Assembly (NCBI RefSeq): GCF_037120705.1
Contig: NZ_JAWLJU010000002.1
Coordinates: 2,351,001 to 2,415,000 of the forward strand
Length of the DNA: 64,000 nt
Direction: 5' to 3'
Origin: Pseudoalteromonas sp. UG3-2
GTDB lineage: Bacteria; Pseudomonadota; Gammaproteobacteria; Enterobacterales; Alteromonadaceae
Part shown: piece after piece, positions 56,716-64,000 of the stretch
Numbering within the stretch: position 1 is the first letter of the stretch
How the letters are laid out: each line of letters starts with the position of its first letter
Translations under genes and position numbers: made by a program
Notes under the pieces: generated by a model
Databases searched by the model: none
What the model was told of the DNA's origin: nothing
The model's input: the letters and a program-made list of their open reading frames with translations, nothing else

Positions 56716-56768
56716 GCTCCTTAGAGTGATATCGCTCCTGTCGCTGCGACCACCGACAAGGAGCGAAT

Positions 56769-57851
56769 ATGGAGCATTCAAATTTAGCGCGTTCACTGGC
56801 GCTGATGCTGTGTCCGGGTATGGGCATCAAAACCATCACAGCATTGTTACAGCAGATTGAACTCGACAAGTTATTTAGTCTTTCTGAGGCGCAGCTTAAA
56901 GCGCTGGGTCTTAGCGCAGCCTGCGCCAAGGGAATTGCTAAATGCAATTGGCACCAGGTTGAACAAATCATCTCGCGCTGCCAGCAGCAAAACATCATCA
57001 CTATCAGTTATTTTGATACCCGTTACCCGCAACTGTTGCGAGAAATCGCCAGCCCGCCATTAGTGCTATTTTGTTACGGTGATACTGCATTATTACAGCA
57101 ACCGCAAATCGCTATTGTCGGTAGCCGCAGCTCTACTCAATCTGGCACACAATTAGCGCACGAGTTTGCCCACGGGTTATGCCGCAGTGGTTTAGTTGTG
57201 ACCTCAGGTATGGCTCGCGGTATCGATGGCGCGGCTCATCAAGGGGCATTAGCGGCGCAAGGGAAAACCATTGCGGTATTAGGCACTGGAGTGGACAAAG
57301 TGTATCCCAAACGCCATCAAGAACTGTATCAAAATATCGCAGAGCAGGGGTTGCTGGTGAGTGAGTTTTTACCAGGTACCACCGCAACGAGTCATAACTT
57401 CCCCAGAAGAAACCGCATTATATCGGGCTTATCTTTAGGGGTTTTATTGGTAGAGGCGGAGATTAAAAGTGGCTCTTTGATCACCGCCCGGTATGCATTG
57501 GAGCAAAATAAAGAGGTCTTTGCCATTCCAGGGTCTATTCGTAATAGGTTGGCAGCAGGGTGTCATTATTTAATTAAACAAGGCGCAAAACTAACCGAAA
57601 ACGTCGAGGATATTTTAGAGGAGGTGAGCTTTTTTTGTGAAAACAGTCTATATAATATAGAAAGTGTTGTGCAAAACGAGGAGGACTGCCCGGTATTAGA
57701 AAACCTTGGTTTTGAGGTGACATCGGTAGACACCTTAACGCAAAGGACCCAGTGGCCAGTTGAGCAAGTAGTAGCAAGATTACTGGACCTAGAACTCGAA
57801 GATAAAGTAGAGCGTGTCTTAGACGGCTACATAAAACTCGCGAGGGGTTAA
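56769..57851 (+). CDS. dprA: DNA-processing protein DprA (Smf)
   Basis: A 360-residue protein that loads RecA on incoming single-stranded DNA in natural transformation. The Rossmann core carries [30 protein letters not shown] and [10 protein letters not shown], with an N-terminal helical (SAM-like) part and a C-terminal winged helix (about 300-360). GGAG precedes the ATG by five bases. It is followed closely by smg. Confidence 0.95.
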   Translation: MEHSNLARSLALMLCPGMGIKTITALLQQIELDKLFSLSEAQLKALGLSAACAKGIAKCNWHQVEQIISRCQQQNIITISYFDTRYPQLLREIASPPLVLFCYGDTALLQQPQIAIVGSRSSTQSGTQLAHEFAHGLCRSGLVVTSGMARGIDGAAHQGALAAQGKTIAVLGTGVDKVYPKRHQELYQNIAEQGLLVSEFLPGTTATSHNFPRRNRIISGLSLGVLLVEAEIKSGSLITARYALEQNKEVFAIPGSIRNRLAAGCHYLIKQGAKLTENVEDILEEVSFFCENSLYNIESVVQNEEDCPVLENLGFEVTSVDTLTQRTQWPVEQVVARLLDLELEDKVERVLDGYIKLARG

Positions 57852-57855
57852 GAAG

Positions 57856-58329
57856 ATGTTTGATATTCTAATGTATTTATTTGAAAACTATATTCATAGT
57901 GAGTCAGAAATTTTTGTTGAACAGAACGAGCTCACCGATGAACTCCTCCGCGCCGGCTTCAGTCAGGGTGAAATTTACAAAGCACTAGACTGGCTTGAGC
58001 AACTCGCTGATCTTCAGCACAGCGATGAGTATCCTTACCTTAATGCCAAGCCCGATCACGCAACGCGAATTTACACGGAATCTGAGTGCAATATGTTAGA
58101 TGTGCAAAGCCGCGGATTCTTGATGTTTGTGGAGCAAATTGGCGTGATCGATGGCACTACAAGAGAAATGGTTATGGATAGATTATTTGCGTTAGATAAA
58201 ACCTACATTAGCTTAGATGACTTAAAATGGGTGATTTTAATGGTGCTATTCAACGTGCCCGGCAAAGAACATGCCTACGCGCAAATGGAAGACTTAATTT
58301 TTACTGAGCCTGCCACCGTGGTGCACTAA
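57856..58329 (+). CDS. smg: Smg family protein (DUF494)
   Basis: A 157-residue cytoplasmic protein of unknown function in the Smg (DUF494) family, acidic and helical, starting [20 protein letters not shown]. It lies 4 bases after dprA, as in E. coli (smf-smg). Confidence 0.92.
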   Translation: MFDILMYLFENYIHSESEIFVEQNELTDELLRAGFSQGEIYKALDWLEQLADLQHSDEYPYLNAKPDHATRIYTESECNMLDVQSRGFLMFVEQIGVIDGTTREMVMDRLFALDKTYISLDDLKWVILMVLFNVPGKEHAYAQMEDLIFTEPATVVH

Positions 58330-58432
58330 GCAGCAGAATATAGATAATTGCTGAATTAATTGGCAATTTCCTTGACCCACTAGACTAGGCGATTATATTA
58401 GGCGCTGAAAAGTACCTAGGGTGGGAGGACCA

Positions 58433-58995
58433 ATGAGCAAAATTGATCATGCTCTATTTAATGCTGACAAACATGCACTTGAAAAAGAGTATGAAGTTTG
58501 TCCGCAATGTGGCTCTGAGCTAGTGATAAAAAACAGTAAAAGCGGACCGTTTATTGGCTGTGCCAGTTACCCCCAGTGCGACTACACCCGTGCTATTGCC
58601 CATCATGATAGTCATGTGATCAAAGTGCTTGAGGACGTGGCATGCCCTGAGTGTGGTAAGGACTTAGTCATAAAAAATGGTCGCTACGGCATGTTTATTG
58701 GCTGCACTGGCTACCCTGAGTGTCATTATATTGGTCATGAGGAAGAACCTGAGCCCGAGGCTTTGCCTGATTGCCCGAAATGCCAAACAGGGCAACTGAC
58801 ACAGCGCAAGAATAAGTTTGGTAAGCACTTTTACAGCTGCGATAAGTACCCTAGCTGCAAATACACACTCAATTACCCGCCCGTTGCGCAAACTTGTGAG
58901 CAATGCGGTTGGCCAGTGCTGGTGGAGAAGACCCGAGCTGGCAAGGCTGTGCTACAATGTCCGCAAAAATCATGTCAAAAGGTCGTGGACAAAGC

Positions 58996-58999
<4 letters not shown>
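58433..58999 (+). CDS. topoisomerase I-type zinc-finger protein (YrdD-like)
   Basis: A 188-residue protein made almost entirely of four C4 zinc-finger modules like those at the C-terminus of topoisomerase I: CPQCGSELV...GCASYPQC, CPECGKDLV...GCTGYPEC, CPKCQTGQL...SCDKYPSC and CEQCGWPVL...CPQKSC. No topoisomerase catalytic domain is present, so it probably binds nucleic acid only. The ATG at 58433 has GGGAGG upstream; an in-frame GTG at 58421 is excluded. Its TGA overlaps the GTG of tsaC. It has two more fingers than the short E. coli protein, which could be a lineage feature. Confidence 0.85.
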
Positions 59000-60528
<1,529 letters not shown>

Positions 60529-60533
60529 ACCTG

Positions 60534-62141
60534 TTAGTTGAGTTTAAATCCTCTTACCTGTTCATCCAGATCTCTGGCCAATGTTAGTAGCTCTTCACTG
60601 ATCTGTTTCGAGCCATGGGCATCAACGAGCGAGGTTTCAGCATTATCACTGATGGCAACAACGCTGCGATTAATTTCTTCTGCTGCAAGGTTCTGCTGCT
60701 CAGTGGCATCGGCTATTTGTAAGTTTAAAGCATTTATTTCATGCATTTGCGTTGATATGTCTTTTAGTGCTTGAGCGACTTTTTTCACTTGTCCTGCGCG
60801 TTCATCGGCTTCTTCACAAGAGGCACTCATGGCCGCAACGGTTTGCTCTGCCTCGGTTTGTAACTTATCAATGGTTCTTTTAATTTCATCCGTCGAGTCA
60901 TGGGTTCTGGTGGCCAGAGTTCTCACTTCATCGGCGACCACAGCAAAACCTCGGCCCGCTTCACCGGCCCGCGCAGCTTCAATGGCGGCATTGAGCGCCA
61001 GTAAATTGGTCTGCTCGGCGATAGCACTGATCACCTCAAGCACTTTGCCCACCTCCAATGTTTGCGCTTGTAACTGGGATACTTGCTCGGCTGCTTGGCG
61101 GACATCTTGCGCGAGTTGATTAATGCTTTGCTCTGTATGATTAGCAACCGCCATACTCTCTTCTGCCAGGTGGTTACTGCTGTCTGACTTCTCTGATGCA
61201 AAGTGGGTGGTGTTTTTCACTTCACTGGAAGAGCTTTCCAGCTCATTAATAGCCGCGGCTACCGAGTCAGTTCCTTGCTTTTGTTCTTGGATAGCCAACT
61301 CAGTGGTCTCTGCTGAGGCATAGATAGATTCAGCTGAACTAATTAATACCTTCGAAGAGTGAGACAGCTGCGAGATATTTTCTTTGAAGCTGTCCATCAT
61401 TTTATTGTAGTTATTGGCCAGTCTTCCGAGCTCGTCATCCACGTCGTCGTCAATTCGTAAAGACAGATCCTTATTGCTGGTGGCCAGCCGCATAGTGCGA
61501 CCCAAGGTTTTTAGGCGCACAATAAAGAGTTTGCGAAATAACACCCCTAAGAGCACAAAGGTGGTGATAAAAATAGCTGACAACAAGGCGGTACTTACCC
61601 AAGTGTTGTTATGCACGGTGCTGTCTATTTCTGCTAGGGAGTAACTAATTCTTACTACGCCCAGCACATCGCCTTCTTGGGCCTGATGGCAACCGAGGCA
61701 ATTGGTTCCTTTATAATCTTCCAATGCCACCATCGGCTTTAAGAAGGTCATGATCCGATTACCATCGCGTTGCTCTATCACGAGGGTTTCTTTGCCGTTT
61801 AATGCGGCATATTCAGCATCTGAGCTAGGTGATTGGTTGGCATTGCCGGGGCCATACAGTTTATTCACTAACTCTGAGCGAATAATATGAGCATCTTCGA
61901 TATTCGGGTGATTACGGATTTTTTCACTGAGTATCTCTCGGTTGGCCATGGTGCCGGTCAGCATCATGGTGTTGATAGAGTCAAAGTAGTTATCCGCAAG
62001 TAATTTGATGTTGCTCTCGACGGTTTCTTCGGCCAACGTTTTTTGTTGACTACTACTGCTAAGAATACTTGCAATCAGCACCAGTATACCGGTCACCGCC
62101 AGTAGGGCATATATTTTATGTTGGATAGACTTCACACGCAT
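60534..62141 (-). CDS. methyl-accepting chemotaxis protein with periplasmic c-haem motif
   Basis: A 535-residue chemoreceptor. Membrane segments at about 10-29 and 183-203 frame a periplasmic domain of about 150 residues, which contains CLGCH at 148-152 (Cys148, Cys151, His152), a covalent c-type haem attachment motif, in the context [19 protein letters not shown]. This resembles haem-binding Tll0287-like (DUF3365) sensor domains that sense oxygen, NO or redox state. A HAMP linker (about 205-260) and the methylation and hairpin region with [20 protein letters not shown] follow. It talks to CheA/CheW at the membrane. Next to it is a truncated haemoglobin gene. Confidence 0.9.
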   Translation of the reverse strand: MRVKSIQHKIYALLAVTGILVLIASILSSSSQQKTLAEETVESNIKLLADNYFDSINTMMLTGTMANREILSEKIRNHPNIEDAHIIRSELVNKLYGPGNANQSPSSDAEYAALNGKETLVIEQRDGNRIMTFLKPMVALEDYKGTNCLGCHQAQEGDVLGVVRISYSLAEIDSTVHNNTWVSTALLSAIFITTFVLLGVLFRKLFIVRLKTLGRTMRLATSNKDLSLRIDDDVDDELGRLANNYNKMMDSFKENISQLSHSSKVLISSAESIYASAETTELAIQEQKQGTDSVAAAINELESSSSEVKNTTHFASEKSDSSNHLAEESMAVANHTEQSINQLAQDVRQAAEQVSQLQAQTLEVGKVLEVISAIAEQTNLLALNAAIEAARAGEAGRGFAVVADEVRTLATRTHDSTDEIKRTIDKLQTEAEQTVAAMSASCEEADERAGQVKKVAQALKDISTQMHEINALNLQIADATEQQNLAAEEINRSVVAISDNAETSLVDAHGSKQISEELLTLARDLDEQVRGFKLN

Positions 62142-62246
62142 CGCACCTGTTCACTATAAGAACAAACATTATGCTGCTCTAGTGTAGGTGGTGATTTGAC
62201 CTAGCGCAAAACAGTGCTGTAATCCTTACTATCTAATAGTTTTATA

Positions 62247-62696
62247 CTACTCTTGATTGATCATATGGGTGGCCAATTGGGCTAGTGACTTTCTTAGGCC
62301 TTCTCTTAATAACGGGTTATCCACTTCTTCATCTAGCGCTTTGTTCATGCAGTGCATCCATTGGTCGCGCAAATCTTGGTCGATGGCAAAGGGCATATGG
62401 CGCATTCTTAATCTAGGGTGACCATACTTTTCAGCAAATAAGTCAGGACCGCCGAGCCAGCCGGATAGGAACTCGAAAAACACTAAGCGGATCCGATCCA
62501 ATGGTTGTGGATGCATTTCGTATAGCGGCTTAGCATAAGGGTCTGTTGCCATAATGTCATAGAAGCGGTTGGCTAAATTGCGAGTCCCTTGTTCTCCACC
62601 AATAATTTCGTAAGGCGTTTTTTGTGGTGATGGGGCACTATTTGTTGCTTCTGAGGTTGCATCTTTATTGAAGATGCGTTTTATTAACTGCTTCAT
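62247..62696 (-). CDS. group II truncated haemoglobin
   Basis: A 149-residue haem protein of the 2-over-2 group II type. The proximal histidine is His100 in GHPRLRMRHMPF, and Trp113 and the following residues (RDQWMHCM) match the conserved group II distal and E/G helix pattern. An N-terminal extension of about 25 residues lies ahead of the globin. Members bind oxygen and NO and are thought to protect from nitrosative stress or sense gases. It is 105 bases from the chemoreceptor gene on the same strand, and divergent from aroE. Confidence 0.88.
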   Translation of the reverse strand: MKQLIKRIFNKDATSEATNSAPSPQKTPYEIIGGEQGTRNLANRFYDIMATDPYAKPLYEMHPQPLDRIRLVFFEFLSGWLGGPDLFAEKYGHPRLRMRHMPFAIDQDLRDQWMHCMNKALDEEVDNPLLREGLRKSLAQLATHMINQE

Positions 62697-62725
62697 AATG
62701 ACTCTTTATAAGGCGCTCTTTAACT

Positions 62726-63541
62726 ATGGATAAATATGCGGTTTTCGGCAATCCGATAAAGCATTCTAAATCTCCTGCGATCCATGCGCAATTCGCACAA
62801 CAATGTCGACAGCAATTAAGCTATGAGGCAATACTTACTCCACTAGAGCAGTTTCTGCAAACGGTAACCGCGTTTTTTGCTCAAGGTGGTCGTGGAGCGA
62901 ATGTAACTGTGCCTTTTAAAGAGCAAGCTTATCAGTTTGCCGATAGCTTAAGTGAGCGTGCTGCGTTAGCTGGAGCTGTGAACACCCTTATTAAAGAGGA
63001 CAATGGCACAATTAGTGGTGATAACACGGATGGTGAGGGTTTAGTTCAAGACCTCCTAAATCACCAAGTGACGCTTTCAGGAGCAAGCATATTGCTAGTT
63101 GGTGCCGGTGGCGCTGCCAGAGGGTGTATATATCCACTCTTTCAAGCTGGAGTGAAACAGATCTGGGTGACAAATCGCACAGAAGAGAGAGCACAGCAAC
63201 TGGCAACGCAATTCCAGGGCTTTGGCAATATTTTAGCCAGCAGCTTAGAAGCAGTATCGAATAGCGATTTTGATATCATTATTAATTCCACCTCTTCGAG
63301 CTTAAATGGTGAGGTGCCGGCATTAGACGCTAATGTAGTTGCAGGTTGTAAGGTGGCTTATGATATGTTTTACAGCACGCAGCAGACCAGTTTTCTTCAG
63401 TGGGTGGCACAACATAACCGCCAAGCCCAACTGATTGACGGCATTGGCATGTTGGTAGAGCAAGCTGCAGAAGCCTTCTATCTATGGCGTGGGGTACGCC
63501 CTGATACCACTGCCAGTGTGCAACTGCTTAGAGGTGCATAA
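62726..63541 (+). CDS. aroE: shikimate dehydrogenase
   Basis: A 271-residue NADP-dependent reductase of aromatic amino acid synthesis. Substrate and catalytic motifs [18 protein letters not shown] (catalytic Lys), [14 protein letters not shown], and the NADP loop GAGGAARG with VTNRTEERA are present. Normal length. It overlaps the next gene by one base. Confidence 0.97.
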   Translation: MDKYAVFGNPIKHSKSPAIHAQFAQQCRQQLSYEAILTPLEQFLQTVTAFFAQGGRGANVTVPFKEQAYQFADSLSERAALAGAVNTLIKEDNGTISGDNTDGEGLVQDLLNHQVTLSGASILLVGAGGAARGCIYPLFQAGVKQIWVTNRTEERAQQLATQFQGFGNILASSLEAVSNSDFDIIINSTSSSLNGEVPALDANVVAGCKVAYDMFYSTQQTSFLQWVAQHNRQAQLIDGIGMLVEQAAEAFYLWRGVRPDTTASVQLLRGA

Positions 63542-63774
63542 TGAATCAAGCCATCTTATTTAATGATGATGTCAGTTATCACCAAGGGGAGCTACGCTTT
63601 ACCGCGATGGCGAGTGGTCAGCTTATTATTTGTAAGGTAAGCACTAAGCTGCCACAACAACAGGCTTTAGAACATTTTGCTCAGCACCAGTTTGACTATG
63701 AAATGCAGGCTGAGCAATTTATTGAGGACGAAATGATTAGCTCTGAAGGCGAGGTAATCCTAGACTTCCTCTAG
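63541..63774 (+). CDS. DUF1488 family protein (YrdB-like)
   Basis: A 77-residue protein of the small DUF1488 family, whose function is unknown. It follows aroE with a TAATG overlap, as yrdB follows aroE in E. coli. The segment FAQHQFDYEMQAEQFIEDEM is the typical C-terminal half. Confidence 0.8.
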   Translation: MNQAILFNDDVSYHQGELRFTAMASGQLIICKVSTKLPQQQALEHFAQHQFDYEMQAEQFIEDEMISSEGEVILDFL

Positions 63775-64000
63775 ATAATCTTGTTTAAGTTCAACATAGT
63801 TTTGTGCTGATACTTTGAGAAAGTTGAGCTCCTGTTCGCTCAGCGGTCTGGCTTGTTTGACAGGGCTGCCGACATATAAGTAGCCTGATTCTAAGGTTTT
63901 GTTCGGTGGCACTAGAGCGCCGCCGGCGATGATGACATCATCTTCGACAGTCGCATTGTCCATAACAATAGCACCCATGCCTACTAATATACGGTTACCT
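63760..64000 (-). CDS. gamma-carbonic-anhydrase-like protein, C-terminal part (YrdA-like)
   Basis: About 80 residues visible of a left-handed beta-helix protein of the gamma-carbonic anhydrase family. The repeats NRILVGMGAIVMDN and VIIAGGALVPP, and the C-terminal segment YLYVGSPVKQARPLSEQEL, are typical. The frame is open to the window edge, so the N-terminus lies beyond base 64000. It overlaps the preceding gene by 15 bases in the opposite direction. Its place after aroE and a DUF1488 gene matches yrdA in E. coli. Confidence 0.85.
   Translation of the reverse strand, partial: GNRILVGMGAIVMDNATVEDDVIIAGGALVPPNKTLESGYLYVGSPVKQARPLSEQELNFLKVSAQNYVELKQDYLEEV

Overview
The window is a chromosomal replication-origin region of a marine-type gammaproteobacterium. 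Gene order (atpIBEFHAGDC; mnmG-rsmG-parA-parB; mioC; mnmE; yidC-yidD-rnpA-rpmH; dnaA-dnaN-recF-gyrB; glyQS; fadBA; pepQ-yigZ-trkH; trkA-rsmB-fmt-def; dprA-smg-topoisomerase zinc finger-tsaC; aroE-yrdB-yrdA) and an E. coli-like oriC between mnmG and mioC fit the Alteromonadales. Pseudoalteromonas or a close relative is the best guess. This is inferred from gene order and protein sequence; there is no rRNA gene here to confirm it.

Region 1 (1-8200) is accessory DNA, visibly AT-rich, beside the end of the ATP synthase operon. It holds a type II thioesterase with a small unknown gene, an orphan ParB-like protein, a small HlyD-like lipoyl-fold protein, two tandem small peptide genes absent from routine ORF calls (54 and 55 codons, each with a basic leader ending in Gly-Gly and an identical C-terminal 11 residues), an IS110-family transposase remnant with frameshifts, and a 706-residue ToxR/CadC-type membrane regulator. 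The tandem peptides and their surroundings are the best candidate for an undescribed system.

Region 2 (8200-21300), all on the minus strand, holds the complete F1Fo ATP synthase operon, then parB, parA, rsmG, mnmG, oriC and mioC. oriC has three 13-mer AT-rich repeats, several DnaA boxes and 13 GATC sites. Region 3 (21300-27000) has mnmE, a second ToxR-type regulator with TPR-like repeats, and a three-gene periplasmic thiol-redox cluster. Region 4 (27100-36550) has yidC-yidD-rnpA-rpmH divergent from dnaA-dnaN-recF-gyrB. The rpmH-dnaA gap has its own GATC cluster and a DnaA box. Three 16-bp parS sites match the ParB consensus: one in the TPR regulator gene and two inside recF, where both encode the peptide FHVEH.

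Region 5 (36600-64000) is mostly conserved housekeeping: glycyl-tRNA synthetase, a lipoprotein with a possible glycogen-binding-like fold, tusA, fatty-acid oxidation (fadBA), a soluble lytic transglycosylase, prolidase, TrkH and TrkA potassium uptake, a PilZ protein, translation-initiation factors (fmt, def, rsmB), LysM/dprA/smg, tsaC, hemF and aroE. A chemoreceptor whose periplasmic domain has a c-type haem motif lies next to a group II truncated haemoglobin, suggesting a gas or redox sensing pair. No tRNA, rRNA or CRISPR array was recognised.
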